DNA of 64,000 nt from contig NZ_QJUO01000002.1 of assembly GCF_004327335.1 (NCBI RefSeq), positions 216,459-280,458 on the forward strand, in the 5' to 3' direction. The DNA is from Stutzerimonas kirkiae (GTDB taxonomy: Bacteria; Pseudomonadota; Gammaproteobacteria; Pseudomonadales; Pseudomonadaceae). The notes under the pieces are model-generated. The model ran no database searches, was not told the DNA's origin, and worked only from the letters and a program-made list of their open reading frames with translations. Positions 1 through 9,836 of this stretch are shown in pieces (position 1 is the first letter of the stretch; every line of letters starts with the position of its first letter). Made by a program: the position numbers and the translations under genes.

Positions 1-953
1 CCGACCTGGACGTTATCATCGACTATGGCGACGCGGTCGCCAACATGACCCAGCACCGGGGGTTCAGCCACTCGCTGCTGGTCCTCAGCCTGTTTTCCGT
101 GCTGCTCGCCTGGCTGGTGCGGCGCTTCTTCCCGGATGCCGGCTATTCGGGCAGGCGGCTGCTCCTGAGCATATGGCTGGTACTGGTCACCCATGTGCTG
201 CTGGACGCTTTCACCAGCTACGGGACCCAGTTGTTCTGGCCACTGCAGACGCCGCCAGTGGCCTGGTCGAGCATCTTTATCATCGATCCGTTGTATAGCC
301 TGCCACTGCTGCTGGCGGTGTTGATCACCGGGCTGTCCGGCCTCGGCGGCAGGCGGCGGCATCTGCCCCTGGCGGCCCTGGCATTGTCGTCGCTCTACCT
401 GGGTTCGACACTGGCGGGCAAGCAGATGGCGGAGCGACGCATGCACGACGCCCTGGCACGGCAGGGCGTCGAGGCCCGGCAGGTGTTCAGTGCACCAACA
501 CCCTTCAATACGCTGCTCTGGCGCATGCTGGCGGTGGATGACGAGTACTACTACGAAGCGGTGACCAGTTGGTTCGACCGCAAGCCGCCAGTGCTGGTAC
601 CCATCGCCAGGGGTGCGGAAAAGGCCGAGGCACTCCAGCATTCGAGCGCCCACGAGCGCCTGCGCTGGTTCAGTGGCGGCCTGCTGCGCTATGACGAAAT
701 AGACGGTCAGTTGGTGGTCACCGACCTGCGCCTGGGCATGACCGGTGTCCACCCTTTCCGCTTCCCGCTGGCCGAATACCGCACAGGTACCTGGGTTGTC
801 CTCGAACGCCCACAGCGCCTGCCCGCCGAGCGCGGCGACCTGCGGCAACTGGAACGTATCTGGCAGCGAATCTGGCAGGCACGGCCTGAATTACCGCTGG
901 CGCAGTGGGCAGCGCCCCTGGCCCGGTCGAATGGGGACACCGCTAACAGATAG
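1..953 (+). CDS. metal-dependent hydrolase, DUF457/YdjM-like membrane protein (5' truncated)
   Basis: The reading frame is already open from base 3 and continues into the first visible Met at 45, so the true start lies left of the window. The motif H-R-G-F-S-H-S near the visible start is the hallmark of the YdjM/YfhO-like inner-membrane 'metal-dependent hydrolase' family (DUF457). Several hydrophobic segments follow, roughly in the first 120 visible residues, and then a soluble C-terminal part of about 180 residues. The biochemical substrate is not known for this family; it is placed in the inner membrane. The gene ends convergently with the chemoreceptor gene, with a palindromic repeat between the two stops. 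Confidence 0.75.
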   Translation, partial: DLDVIIDYGDAVANMTQHRGFSHSLLVLSLFSVLLAWLVRRFFPDAGYSGRRLLLSIWLVLVTHVLLDAFTSYGTQLFWPLQTPPVAWSSIFIIDPLYSLPLLLAVLITGLSGLGGRRRHLPLAALALSSLYLGSTLAGKQMAERRMHDALARQGVEARQVFSAPTPFNTLLWRMLAVDDEYYYEAVTSWFDRKPPVLVPIARGAEKAEALQHSSAHERLRWFSGGLLRYDEIDGQLVVTDLRLGMTGVHPFRFPLAEYRTGTWVVLERPQRLPAERGDLRQLERIWQRIWQARPELPLAQWAAPLARSNGDTANR

Positions 954-958
954 AAACC

Positions 959-1021
959 AAAAGCGCTGGAGGCTGGACGAGAGGCAAGGCCAGCCTATCT
1001 CGTTCAGCCTCCAGCGCTTTT
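959..1021. repeat. dispersed palindromic repeat, copy 1
   Basis: A near-perfect inverted repeat with arms of the type AAAAGCGCTGGAGGCTGGACGA and its complement, around a short GC-rich loop. It sits between two convergent stop codons, where it could act as a bidirectional terminator. It belongs to a family repeated about nine times in this window. Confidence 0.85.
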
Positions 1022-1042
1022 ATCGGCGGGCATGCCGCTCAG

Positions 1043-3001
1043 TCAAACCCGGAACTGCCTGACCAGCCCCTGCAATTCGCCACCCAGGCGCGCCAGCTCG
1101 GCGCTGGCACCCGCGGTCTGCTCGCTGGCTTCGGCGCTGCGCTCGCCGATATCGCGAACCCGCGTCACGCTCTCGGAGATATTCTCGGCGACCGCGCCCT
1201 GCTCTTCGGCGGCGGCCGCGATCTGCTGGTTCATCTGCTCGATGGTGGAAACCGCGCCAGTGATCCGCCCCAACGCGGCCCCCGCCTGCTCGGACAGCTC
1301 GACTGTGTTCTGCGTCAGCACCCGGCTGCTGCCCATTTGCTCGACCGCCTGTTGCGCCAGGTGCTGCAGGCTGGCGATCAGCGTTTCGATCTCCTTGGTC
1401 GATTCATGGGTACGTTGCGCCAGCGCCCTCACTTCATCGGCCACCACCGCGAACCCCCGCCCCTGCTCTCCGGCCCTGGCCGCCTCGATAGCGGCGTTCA
1501 ACGCCAGCAGGTTGGTCTGCTCGGCCACCGTACGGATCACCTCCAGGACACCACCGATGCGCCCGCTTTCGGCGTTCAGCGCCTCGATACCGCGGCCCGA
1601 CTGCTCGACCTCGCCAGCCAGGCGCCCGATCTCGTCGATGGCCTGGCGCACCACGGCTTCCCCCTGGCGTGCTTCGTCATCCGCCTGCCGCGCGGCCAGC
1701 GATGCCTGTTCGGCATTGCGCGCCACCTCCTGCACCGTGGCCGCCATCTGATGGATCGCCGTCGCGGTCTGCTCGGTCTCCATGCGCTGGTTCTGCACAC
1801 CGGCGCTGGTCTGGGCGGTCACCGCCGACAGTTGCTCGGCGGACGCGGCGATCTGCGCAACACCGCCGCCGATACGCCCGATCAGCGTGCGCAGGCTGTC
1901 GGTCATGCCCTGCATGGCCAGTTGCAACTGACCCAGCTCATCGCCGCGGACATTCGCCGGCGCCGGCTGGCTCAGGTCGCCGGCGGCGACACGCTGCGCC
2001 AATTGCACGGTACGCCGCAACGGCACGGTGATGGTGCGGGTGATCGAGATCGCCGCGAAGAGGCCAATGACGATAGCCAGCAACGCGATGGAAGCCAGCA
2101 GCAGATAGGCATTGTGGCGCTGCTCACGCATATCCTGCGTAGCCGTCTGCTCGCTACGTTCGAGCGCCGCGATCACCGAGGCGGAATGCTCGGCCAGCGA
2201 TTGTTCCAGGCTTACACGCTGCTCGCGCCCGTCACGGAACGCATCGAAACTCTTGCGGTAGGTTTCCAGCTCGGCCAGCGCGGTATCCATCGCCGCCGAC
2301 TGGCTTTCATTGAGCCAGCGCTTGAGGTTGCGCCCCACGTCGATGACGTTGCTATGAACCTCGTTCCAGTTGTCCACGGACTCCTGCGACGGGTTGCCGA
2401 TATAGACGTTCTCGAAGGTACGCAGGTCGAGAATGTTCTTGGTCAGGCCGGAAGCCGCCTCAGCGACGGTCAGTGGGTCGCTGCCGCGCAGACGATCGCC
2501 TTCGAGCCTGAGTGCGCGCACCGCATCGTACATTTCCAGTTCGATGCCTTCGAACTCATAACGGCTGTTCTGCGCCGACTGGTCCATATGCTCGCGCAGG
2601 CCGGCGACCTGTTCGATCAATGCGCCATAACGCTCGAACTGCCGGCCATACTCCTGGGCCGCGGAAGCGATGGCCGACAGATCGGCCTGCTCGCGCACCG
2701 AGGCAGTACCGGCCAGTTCCTGCAAGGCGGCCTGCAGCGCTGCCAGCGAGTCGCGCAAGGCCACCGCCGAGGCCGAATTGCGGGTCAGGGCGAAGTCCCG
2801 TTCCTGGCCACGGGCGGAGAGCATCAGCGCATTCACATGCGCCAGTTGATCCACCTGCTGGGCTCGCCCGATGATTCCGGTCACCGCATAGAACCCGGTG
2901 GCTGCCACCGCAAGGGTCAACAGCAACACCACACCAAAGCCCAGCAGCAGTTTCTTGCCGACCCCGAGGTCGATAAATATGCCAACCAGCGATCGCATCA
3001 T
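1043..3001 (-). CDS. methyl-accepting chemotaxis protein, HBM sensor type
   Basis: A 652-residue chemoreceptor of the inner membrane. Order: N-terminal TM, a long helical periplasmic region of about 240 residues resembling the helical-bimodular (HBM) domain of McpS-like receptors, a second TM, a HAMP segment (around T-I-T-V-P-L-R-R and G-D-E-L-G-Q-L), then the cytoplasmic signalling hairpin with the conserved core [25 protein letters not shown] receptors of pseudomonads bind organic acids or polyamines; the ligand here cannot be read from sequence. I chose the ATG at 3001 because an AGGG sits 5 nt upstream; a TTG ten codons earlier is open but lacks as good a site. Monocistronic. Confidence 0.9.
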   Translation of the reverse strand: MMRSLVGIFIDLGVGKKLLLGFGVVLLLTLAVAATGFYAVTGIIGRAQQVDQLAHVNALMLSARGQERDFALTRNSASAVALRDSLAALQAALQELAGTASVREQADLSAIASAAQEYGRQFERYGALIEQVAGLREHMDQSAQNSRYEFEGIELEMYDAVRALRLEGDRLRGSDPLTVAEAASGLTKNILDLRTFENVYIGNPSQESVDNWNEVHSNVIDVGRNLKRWLNESQSAAMDTALAELETYRKSFDAFRDGREQRVSLEQSLAEHSASVIAALERSEQTATQDMREQRHNAYLLLASIALLAIVIGLFAAISITRTITVPLRRTVQLAQRVAAGDLSQPAPANVRGDELGQLQLAMQGMTDSLRTLIGRIGGGVAQIAASAEQLSAVTAQTSAGVQNQRMETEQTATAIHQMAATVQEVARNAEQASLAARQADDEARQGEAVVRQAIDEIGRLAGEVEQSGRGIEALNAESGRIGGVLEVIRTVAEQTNLLALNAAIEAARAGEQGRGFAVVADEVRALAQRTHESTKEIETLIASLQHLAQQAVEQMGSSRVLTQNTVELSEQAGAALGRITGAVSTIEQMNQQIAAAAEEQGAVAENISESVTRVRDIGERSAEASEQTAGASAELARLGGELQGLVRQFRV

Positions 3002-3209
3002 AAACACCCTGAAATCGTGCCAGTTCATCAATGGACCTGCACCGCACCACTACGAAGTACCGGTGCCGAAAGTAGGGCATTCTAATCGGCAAAGCGTGGC
3101 ATTTCGCCACTCCCGCCAGAAAATTTACACAAAAAACGCCAATCTTATGACATGCAGTGTTTCAAGAACCGCCGTGCCGTGGCCTGCGCAGGGATCGAAA
3201 AGAGCGCTG

Positions 3210-3438
3210 AGAACCTGTTCACGATCTCGCGAGCTAGGGTCTGCAAGGTGCAACAACCAAAGAGAGTAACCGCCGGAGGCTGACCCGCCAGGGTGGGCGC
3301 AGCGAGTCAAGCGGAGTTTACAAGTGGTAAATGAGCATGACTCGCTTCGCTGCCCCTTCGGTGCCGCACTGGTAGTGCGTTAGCCGCAAGCGGCTTGCCG
3401 AAGCCTGTTTTTAACGCAGCAGGTCGTGAACAGGTTCT
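3210..3438. mobile_element. MITE-like element with 15-bp terminal inverted repeats
   Basis: The left end AGAACCTGTTCACGA (3210-3224) is perfectly complementary to the right end TCGTGAACAGGTTCT (3424-3438). There is no transposase ORF inside, and the interior is rich in short hairpins. A partial relative of its right end is found at 49333-49385 beside prfB. It looks like a non-autonomous transposon remnant; the parental family is not recognised. Confidence 0.55.
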
Positions 3439-3551
3439 GAGGGTGCGCAATGCGCACCACGGATAGCAGCGTCGATCGTTCAGATGCTCGCGGCACACCC
3501 TACGCAAGGCCGCTGTTATCCAGCATGGCACATGATCGGTGACGCGACGCT

Positions 3552-3590
3552 GGTGTTTCTCGTCCAGCTTTCCAGCTTCCAGCGCTCTTC
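3552..3590. repeat. dispersed palindromic repeat, half copy 2
   Basis: Only the right-hand arm type (TCTCGTCCAGC...TTCCAGCGCTCTT) is visible, with no matching left arm nearby. It is probably a degraded member of the dispersed family, downstream of the ABC exporter gene. Confidence 0.5.
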
Positions 3591-3615
3591 TCGGCGCTTT
3601 CGAACGGTCTTTCGA

Positions 3616-5394
3616 TCAGTGCTGCAAATGGCCATACAGCTTGGCGTAGAGCCCGCCCTCAGCGATCAGTTGCCGATGTTCGCCCTGCTCGGCGATGCAG
3701 CCGCCATCGAACACCAGCACGCGGTCGGCCTGCTTCACGGCAGACAGGCGGTGGGCGATGATCAGGGTCGTACGCCCTTGGAGGAAGCGCGCCAGGGCCT
3801 GGTGCAAGGCATGCTCGGTGGCGCTGTCGAGGGCCGAGGTCGCCTCGTCGAGGATCACCACATGCGGGTCGGCGAGCACCATGCGCGCGACCGCCAGGCG
3901 TTGCCGCTGGCCGCCGGAAAAACGCACGCCCGAGCGCCCGACGACACTGTCCAGCCCGGCCGGCAGGCGTGCCACGGTTTCCTCCAGTTGCGCGATGCGC
4001 AGCGCCTCCCAGCAGGCCTCGTCGCTGCTGTCACGGCCCATACACAGGTTGGCCCGCACGGTGTCGTCGAACAGCACCGGATGCTGCAACACCACCGCCA
4101 CATGCTCGCGCACGCACTCGTAGCCGATCTCCTCCAACCTGACGCCGCCCATGCGGATCTCGCCGGATTGCGGTTGATACAGCCCAAGCAGCAGTTGCAC
4201 CAGGGTGCTCTTGCCTCCGCCGCTGGCACCGACGATGGCGACCTTCTCGCCGGGCGCGATATCCAGGCTCAAGCCGTCGAGCACCTGCTCGTCCTGGTAG
4301 GAGAAATGCAGATCGCGCACGCTGATGCCAACGGTCCGCCGTCCTGCGAAAGGATCGCGCACGGCGGCATGCCGTGGCTCGTCGGCCCGCGCCAGCAACT
4401 GGTCGATGCGCTTCAGCGCGCCGCTGGCCGAATAGAAGGCATATTGCAGGCCGAGCAACTGCTCGACCGGGCCGATCATGAACCACAGGTAGCTGAACAC
4501 CGCCAGCATCTGGCCGATGGAGAGGTCGGAGAACAATACGGTGAGCATCGCCGCGGCACGGAAGATATCGATACCGAACTGGAACAGCAGCCCACTGGCC
4601 CGGTTGGAGGCATCGGTCTTCCACTGCGATGCCACGGCGTGGTCGCGCACCTGCCGGGCGCGCTGGCCCAGACGCGAGAAGAAATAGCCCTGGCGATTGG
4701 CCGCACGCACCTGCTGGATGGCATCCAGGGTTTCCGTCAACGCCTGGGTAAAGCTGGCGGTACTGTCGTTCTCGCGCTTCTTCAGGTGCTTGACGCGCTT
4801 GCCCAGTTGCACCGTGGCATAGACCACCAGCGGGTTGAATAGCAGGATCAGCAAGGCCAGTTGCCAGTGCATCCAGAGCAGGATGGCCGCGGTGCCGAGA
4901 ATCGTCAGGACGCCGACCAGCAGCCGGCTGAGGGTTTCACCGATGAATTTGTCGAGGGTTTCCAGGTCGGTGACCAGGTGCGTGGCCACCGTGCCGCCGC
5001 CCAGGCTTTCGTACTCGCCCAGGGCGATCCACTTCAGCCGCTCCAGCAGCCGCAGGCGGATGCGGTAGATCACATCCTTGGACAGCCGCGCGAACAGCCA
5101 GGCCTGCAGAACGCTGAACCCCAGGAAGGCGCTGCGCAGCAGCAAGGTCAGCCCCAGCATCAGGCCGACATAGCCGACGGCATTTTCCCAGGCTGGTGGC
5201 AGCAGCCGATCCATCAGCGCGGTGGCCGAGCCAGCCTGGCCAAGCAGTACCTCGTCCACCAGCAACGGCAGCAGCAACGGGATCGGCACGCTGCAGAGCG
5301 TGGCCAGGATGGCCACCAGGTTGGCCAGCAACAGCGCCTTGCGGTGCTTCAGCGCGAGCCCGCGGATGTCCGCCCAGCTCAACCGCTCAGGCAT
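3616..5394 (-). CDS. ABC exporter, fused permease and ATPase
   Basis: A 592-residue half-transporter of the MsbA/ABCB type. The N-terminal about 310 residues are an ABC transmembrane domain with six hydrophobic helices. The ATPase domain has Walker A G-A-S-G-G-G-K-S-T, the signature S-G-G-Q-R-Q-R and Walker B V-V-I-L-D-E-A-T-S-A-L-D. A homodimeric efflux pump of the inner membrane is expected; the substrate is unknown. The ATG at 5394 overlaps the stop of the DsbA-like gene (5387-5389) by 8 bp with a CAGGGT upstream, so the two are translationally coupled. Upstream in-frame starts would run deeper into the neighbour and were rejected. Confidence 0.88.
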   Translation of the reverse strand: MPERLSWADIRGLALKHRKALLLANLVAILATLCSVPIPLLLPLLVDEVLLGQAGSATALMDRLLPPAWENAVGYVGLMLGLTLLLRSAFLGFSVLQAWLFARLSKDVIYRIRLRLLERLKWIALGEYESLGGGTVATHLVTDLETLDKFIGETLSRLLVGVLTILGTAAILLWMHWQLALLILLFNPLVVYATVQLGKRVKHLKKRENDSTASFTQALTETLDAIQQVRAANRQGYFFSRLGQRARQVRDHAVASQWKTDASNRASGLLFQFGIDIFRAAAMLTVLFSDLSIGQMLAVFSYLWFMIGPVEQLLGLQYAFYSASGALKRIDQLLARADEPRHAAVRDPFAGRRTVGISVRDLHFSYQDEQVLDGLSLDIAPGEKVAIVGASGGGKSTLVQLLLGLYQPQSGEIRMGGVRLEEIGYECVREHVAVVLQHPVLFDDTVRANLCMGRDSSDEACWEALRIAQLEETVARLPAGLDSVVGRSGVRFSGGQRQRLAVARMVLADPHVVILDEATSALDSATEHALHQALARFLQGRTTLIIAHRLSAVKQADRVLVFDGGCIAEQGEHRQLIAEGGLYAKLYGHLQH

Positions 5395-6019
5395 AGCTAC
5401 CCTGCTCCAGCCAGCGCCCCAGCAGCGGGCCCAGGACCTCGGCCGACTGGTAGCCATTGGTCAGCAGGGCATAGCCGCCCTGGCGCCGCGCCAGCAGCGT
5501 GGGGAAGCCGGCAATGCCCAGATTCTGCGCCCAAGCGAAGTCCCGTTGCGTTTCTTCGCGGGCCTCCAGGCCATCGAAGCGGCTGGCGAACGTCTCGCGG
5601 CACAGTCCCTGGCGCGTGGCCAGTTCCAGCAGGACCTGGGCCCGGGTGATGTCCTGCCCCTCCTGGTAGAAGGCCTGCTGCAGCCGTCGCGCCAGGGGCC
5701 AGGCGCTGCCCGCGTCCATACCGCGCGCGACCACCAGGGCGCGGCAGGCGGGCTCGGTGTCGTAGACCAGCCCCGGCGGCAGGCCCGTCTCGAAGTTGAA
5801 CGACTGCCCGGTGCTTTCCCGCACGCTGCGCCAGTAGCCGAGCGTACGCTCACGCCCGCCCGGGTCCATCACCTCGCACTCGCGGCGCAGGCCACCCACC
5901 ACCAGTTGCAGGCCGACCCCAGCCCGCTCCGCCTGGCTCGCCAGGTGTTGCAGAACCGGCTCGAAGCCCCAGCACCAGGAGCACATCGGGTCCATCACAT
6001 AGATCAATCGGGCACTCAT
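5387..6019 (-). CDS. DsbA family protein, FrnE-like
   Basis: A 210-residue thioredoxin-fold oxidoreductase. The redox pair is C-S-W-C at residues 13-16, in the context D-P-M-C-S-W-C-W-G-F typical of the cytoplasmic FrnE/DsbA-like branch; there is no signal peptide. The ATG at 6019 has a perfect AAGGAGG five bases upstream, which rules out the longer frame. It lies just downstream of trhO (12 nt from its stop) and overlaps the ABC exporter start. A trhO-dsbA-like-ABC operon is likely. Its partner is not known. Confidence 0.85.
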   Translation of the reverse strand: MSARLIYVMDPMCSWCWGFEPVLQHLASQAERAGVGLQLVVGGLRRECEVMDPGGRERTLGYWRSVRESTGQSFNFETGLPPGLVYDTEPACRALVVARGMDAGSAWPLARRLQQAFYQEGQDITRAQVLLELATRQGLCRETFASRFDGLEAREETQRDFAWAQNLGIAGFPTLLARRQGGYALLTNGYQSAEVLGPLLGRWLEQGSYA

Positions 6020-6030
6020 GCCGGCCTCCT

Positions 6031-6966
6031 TCAACTGTCCTGCCGGCGCGGATCGCGCCCCAGTGGATGCGCCTGCTGCCGCTGGCGCGCCAGTTCGATC
6101 TGGCGTTGCCGCTCCTGCGCCCTGGCACGGGTCTTCGGGCTCAGGCTGTCCCAGCAGTGTGGGCAACTGATTCCCACCACATAGTGCTCGGACTGCCGCT
6201 CCTCGGCGGAAACCGGCATGCGGCAGGCATGGCAGAGTTCGAAATCCCCTTCGCCCAGGTCATGGCGCACCGTGACCCGGTTATCGAACACGAAGCAGTC
6301 GCCGCGCCAGCGGGTCTGCTCCTGCGGCACATCTTCCAGGTATTTGAGAATACCGCCCTTGAGATGGTAGACCTCTTCGAAGCCCTCTTCGAGCATGTAG
6401 CTCGAGGCCTTTTCGCAGCGAATACCGCCGGTGCAGAACATCGCCACCTTCTTGTGGCGGCCCGGGTCGTAATGGGCCTTGATATAAGCGGGAAATTCGC
6501 GGAATGAGCGGGTAGCGGGATCGACGGCACCCTCGAAGGTGCCGAGCGCCACTTCATAGTCATTGCGCGTGTCGATCAGCAGCACCTCGGGATCGTCGAC
6601 CAGCGCGTTCCAGTCGGCCGGCTCGACATAAGTGCCGACCCGGCGGTTGGGGTCCACGCCGGGTACCCCGAGGGTGACGATTTCCTTCTTCAGCTTGACC
6701 TTGGTGCGATAGAACGGCTGCTCGTCACAGAAGGATTCCTTGTGGTCGATATCGACCAGCCGCTCATCCCTGGCGAACCACTGCAACAGCGCGTCCAGCG
6801 CCTGCCGCGAGCCCGAGACGGTGCCGTTGATGCCTTCCGCCGCCAGCAGCAGGGTGCCCTTGATGCCGTGTTGCAGCAGGGTGTCGAGCAAGGGTTGGCG
6901 CAAGGCCTCGTAATCGGGCAGCGCGACGAACTTGTACATCGCGGCCACGACGACCTTTTCTGTCAT
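6031..6966 (-). CDS. trhO: tRNA uridine(34) hydroxylase, rhodanese type
   Basis: A 311-residue YceA/TrhO protein. The family carries out oxygen-dependent hydroxylation of uridine at tRNA wobble position 34, a step toward (m)cmo5U. An N-terminal acylphosphatase-like part (residues 1-95) is followed by a rhodanese domain with [10 protein letters not shown] and the catalytic loop M-F-C-T-G-G-I-R-C (Cys178 and Cys184). A C-terminal extension contains H-A-C-R-M-P and C-P-H-C, metal-binding-like pairs. Length and motifs are family-typical. It is first in a cluster with the DsbA-like and ABC genes. Confidence 0.9.
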   Translation of the reverse strand: MTEKVVVAAMYKFVALPDYEALRQPLLDTLLQHGIKGTLLLAAEGINGTVSGSRQALDALLQWFARDERLVDIDHKESFCDEQPFYRTKVKLKKEIVTLGVPGVDPNRRVGTYVEPADWNALVDDPEVLLIDTRNDYEVALGTFEGAVDPATRSFREFPAYIKAHYDPGRHKKVAMFCTGGIRCEKASSYMLEEGFEEVYHLKGGILKYLEDVPQEQTRWRGDCFVFDNRVTVRHDLGEGDFELCHACRMPVSAEERQSEHYVVGISCPHCWDSLSPKTRARAQERQRQIELARQRQQAHPLGRDPRRQDS

Positions 6967-7015
6967 CGGATAATCCTCGGTGATCGCCCTCGCAAAGGGC
7001 GGACTGCCATGGTTC

Positions 7016-7315
7016 TCAGCGTGGAGCAGAGCGCCGCACGATCCTGATCGTATGCTTCAGCTCGACGGGCTTGCGCGTCACGCTGATCGCCCGCCGCGTG
7101 ACCGTATCCAGCGTGATATTCCAGAAGCCGCTGCTGGGCACCACGATCTTCGCCGGGAAGCGATCGAACGCACCGCCGTGGTAACTGTGCCGCCCACCGT
7201 TCTTGAAGCTGCGAAAGTTCGCATCGCTCATCAGGCGGATATTGCACGGTCTGGAACACTCGATCAGCACGATGTCGTCTTCATCGAGGTACTCGCGCTG
7301 GTGGATGAACTTCAT
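7016..7315 (-). CDS. DUF1883 domain-containing protein
   Basis: A 99-residue protein beginning [10 protein letters not shown], with the DUF1883 pattern ([16 protein letters not shown] and Y-H-G-G-A-F). The family is predicted to be an all-beta protein of unknown function. GGAG lies five bases before the ATG at 7315; the longer open frame upstream has no such site. It is a small cytoplasmic protein between bolA-like and trhO on the same strand, with gaps of 124 and 49 nt. Confidence 0.8.
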   Translation of the reverse strand: MKFIHQREYLDEDDIVLIECSRPCNIRLMSDANFRSFKNGGRHSYHGGAFDRFPAKIVVPSSGFWNITLDTVTRRAISVTRKPVELKHTIRIVRRSAPR

Positions 7316-7439
7316 CGAAACTCCATGGGCCCGCTGGAAAAACGCGACAATAACATGACGCAATGGTCGGCCGCGTCCAAATCCAGCGGGCGGCGTCAAG
7401 CTGGACTGGATGACAGGCGAAGAGCCATAAGCTTCCAGC

Positions 7440-7739
7440 TCAGGAATGCCCACCACGACAGGTCGGCGAGTCCGGCGCGCCCTCGCGCTCGCTCCATTCC
7501 CGCGGGGTGTAGGTATGCACGGCGAGGGCATGGATTTGCCGCATCATGCCCCCCATCGCCGCATACACGCGCTGGTGGCGCTTGACCGAATTCAGCCCAT
7601 CGAACAGCGGGCTGACCACCACGGCCTTGTAGTGGGTTTCCTGCCCACGGCTGTGCATGTGGCTTTCATCGAGCACATCCAGATACTCCGGCTGCAACTG
7701 CGCATCGAGTGTCGCGCGGATGCTGTCTATCTTCGCCAT
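7440..7739 (-). CDS. BolA family protein
   Basis: A 99-residue BolA/IbaG-class protein. The conserved core S-H-M-H-S-R-G-Q-E-T-H-Y and the F-x-G-x-x-x-V-x-R-H-x-x-V-Y helix are present. BolA proteins work with monothiol glutaredoxins in Fe-S and redox control and may bind DNA. The ATG at 7739 has AAGGA six bases upstream; the ATG at 7745 would place that site directly against the start, so I chose 7739. It follows the DUF2059 gene with a 2-nt gap and is probably cotranscribed. Confidence 0.88.
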   Translation of the reverse strand: MAKIDSIRATLDAQLQPEYLDVLDESHMHSRGQETHYKAVVVSPLFDGLNSVKRHQRVYAAMGGMMRQIHALAVHTYTPREWSEREGAPDSPTCRGGHS

Positions 7740-7741
7740 GC

Positions 7742-8248
7742 TCATTCCTTCTTCGCTTCGAGTGCCTTGCTCATGTCGTCCAGCAGCCTGTTCACCTCGG
7801 GCACGGCCGCCTCCAGTTTGCTCTGGGCGATCTGTGCCGAGCGCATGTTCAGTTCCGGCAGTTGCGTCAGCACCTTGCGCCCCAGCGGCGACTGGTAGAA
7901 GTCGATCAGTTGCCGCAATTCCTGCTCGGTGAACTGGCCGATATAGAGCTTCACCAGTTCAGGCTTCAGCTTGTCCCAGCCAATCGCCTTGTCCAGGGCG
8001 GCATTGGCACGGGCCTGATAGCTGTCCAGCAGGGCCTGCTGCTTCTGCCCGCCCTGTAATTGGGTAAAGCGCTGGGCGAACATGTCCTGCACCTGCGCAT
8101 AGACGGGCGTAGCCAGTTGCTGGGCGCGGGCCAGTCGCAGGAATTCTTCCGCATTGCGCACATGTGCGGCCTGATCGGCCAGTGCCGGGGCAACCTGGCC
8201 ACCCAGCGCCAATGCGCCAGCCAGGACCAGGTATCGAAACGAGGGCAT
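7742..8248 (-). CDS. DUF2059 domain-containing exported protein
   Basis: A 168-residue protein with a clear N-terminal signal peptide (M-P-S-F-R-Y-L-V-L-A-G-A-L-A-L-G ... A-L-A) followed by a helical DUF2059 domain (F-T-E-Q-E-L-R-Q-L-I-D-F-Y-x-S-P-L-G). The family is periplasmic and of unknown function. The start at 8248 is supported by GGAG seven bases upstream. It is transcribed together with the bolA-like gene and divergently from fumC. Confidence 0.85.
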   Translation of the reverse strand: MPSFRYLVLAGALALGGQVAPALADQAAHVRNAEEFLRLARAQQLATPVYAQVQDMFAQRFTQLQGGQKQQALLDSYQARANAALDKAIGWDKLKPELVKLYIGQFTEQELRQLIDFYQSPLGRKVLTQLPELNMRSAQIAQSKLEAAVPEVNRLLDDMSKALEAKKE

Positions 8249-8411
8249 TGCAAGACTCCTGAAGAGATCGGCGGGCATCGGCCTGCGGCGCCCGGAAGGC
8301 GCATTCTGCCCCCCTGCCGTCCGCCCCTCAAGGCGCACCTGACCGGCGCCTGCATGGAACCCTGCCGCAGAACACGGGCCTTACCTTGCAGAGCCCCGCG
8401 GAGAAACCATC

Positions 8412-9788
8412 ATGACGCGCATAGAAACCGACAGCATAGGCCCGGTGGAAGTCCCCGATTCGGCCTACTGGGGCGCACAGACCCAGCGGTCCCTGACCTA
8501 TTTCGCCATTGGCGAGCAGTGCATGCCGCTGGCGCTGGTCAAGGCCCTGGCCCTGATCAAGAAAGCCGCGGCCCGTGTCAACGGGCGTATCGGCGAACTG
8601 CCGGCGGATGTTTCCCGCCTTATCGAGCAGGCGGCGGATGAAGTGCTGCACGGGCAGCATGACGATCAGTTCCCGCTGCGGGTCTGGCAGACCGGCAGCG
8701 GCACCCAGAGCAACATGAACGTCAACGAGGTGATCGCCGGGCGTGCCAATGAGCTGGCCAACGGGCAACGTGGCGGCAAGAGCCCGGTCCACCCGAACGA
8801 TCACGTCAATCGTGCACAGAGCTCCAACGACTGCTTCCCCACCGCCATGCATATCGCGGCAGCCAGGGCGGTCCAGCAGAAGTTGCTGCCGGCCATCGGC
8901 GAACTCCAGGCCGGCCTGGCCGAACAGGCGATGCGCCACGAGCACCTGGTGAAGACCGGTCGCACCCACCTGATGGATGCGACACCCGTGACCTTCGGCC
9001 AGGAACTGTCGGCCTTCGTCAGCCAGTTGCAGATCGCCGAACAGGCTATCCGGCAGAGCCTGCCCGGCCTCTACCAACTGGCCCAGGGAGGCACGGCGGT
9101 TGGCACCGGGCTGAATGCGCCACCCGGCTTCGGCCCGGCCATGGCGGCGGAAATCGCCGCCCTCAGCGGCCTGCCGTTCGTCTCCGCGCCGAACAAATTC
9201 GCGGCACTGGCCGGGCATGAAGCGCTGGTGGTCCTTTCCGGTGCCCTGAAGACCCTGGCGGTGGCCCTGATGAAGCTGGCCAACGACCTGCGGCTACTGG
9301 GCTCCGGGCCGCGCGCGGGACTGGCCGAGGTACGCTTGCCGGCCAACGAGCCTGGTAGTTCGATCATGCCGGGCAAGGTCAACCCGACCCAGTGCGAAGC
9401 CCTGTCGATGCTGGCCTGCCAGGTCATGGGCAATGACGCCAGCATAGGCTTTGCCGCCAGCCTGGGGCAGTTGCAGCTCAATGTGTTCAAGCCCGTGATC
9501 ATCCACAACCTGTTGGAGTCGATCGACCTGTTGGCCGACGGCTGCCATAACTTCAACATTCATTGCATCGCGGGCATGCAACCCGACGCCGAACGCATGG
9601 CGGCCCACCTCGAACAGGGGCTGATGCTGGTGACGGCGCTCAACACCCATATCGGCTACGACAAAGCGGCGCAGATCGCCAAGCTGGCTTATGAACAGGG
9701 CCTTACGTTGCGGGAAGCCGCATTGCGATCAGGGCACCTGAATGCACAGGAATTCGATGACTGGGTACGACCACAGGACATGCTGTAG
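8412..9788 (+). CDS. fumC: class II fumarate hydratase
   Basis: A 458-residue iron-independent fumarase converting fumarate to L-malate in the TCA cycle as a cytoplasmic homotetramer. The superfamily signature [12 protein letters not shown] is present, as are N-x-N-E-V and [14 protein letters not shown] earlier in the chain. Full family length. GGAG is eight bases before the ATG. A strong hairpin follows the stop. In pseudomonads fumC paralogues are often induced under iron limitation or oxidative stress; no Fur box was recognised here. Confidence 0.95.
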   Translation: MTRIETDSIGPVEVPDSAYWGAQTQRSLTYFAIGEQCMPLALVKALALIKKAAARVNGRIGELPADVSRLIEQAADEVLHGQHDDQFPLRVWQTGSGTQSNMNVNEVIAGRANELANGQRGGKSPVHPNDHVNRAQSSNDCFPTAMHIAAARAVQQKLLPAIGELQAGLAEQAMRHEHLVKTGRTHLMDATPVTFGQELSAFVSQLQIAEQAIRQSLPGLYQLAQGGTAVGTGLNAPPGFGPAMAAEIAALSGLPFVSAPNKFAALAGHEALVVLSGALKTLAVALMKLANDLRLLGSGPRAGLAEVRLPANEPGSSIMPGKVNPTQCEALSMLACQVMGNDASIGFAASLGQLQLNVFKPVIIHNLLESIDLLADGCHNFNIHCIAGMQPDAERMAAHLEQGLMLVTALNTHIGYDKAAQIAKLAYEQGLTLREAALRSGHLNAQEFDDWVRPQDML

Positions 9789-9790
9789 GC

Positions 9791-9825
9791 ACAACGGCGG
9801 CACCCGGCACGGATGCCGCCGTTGT
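9791..9825. terminator. bidirectional hairpin terminator
   Basis: A perfect 12-bp stem (ACAACGGCGGCA and TGCCGCCGTTGT) with an 11-nt loop lies between the convergent ends of fumC and qorB. There is no U-tract, so termination is inferred from position and stability. Confidence 0.6.
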
Positions 9826-9836
9826 CGGAGGGACGC

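Larger units (their letters stand above)
3002..3615. other. gene-free stretch with mobile-element-like repeats
   Basis: No convincing gene lies in these 614 bases. They hold the chemoreceptor promoter region, a 229-bp element with 15-bp terminal inverted repeats (3210-3438), and a half copy of the dispersed palindrome near 3552-3590. Short open frames here lack ribosome-binding sites and similarity. Confidence 0.7.
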
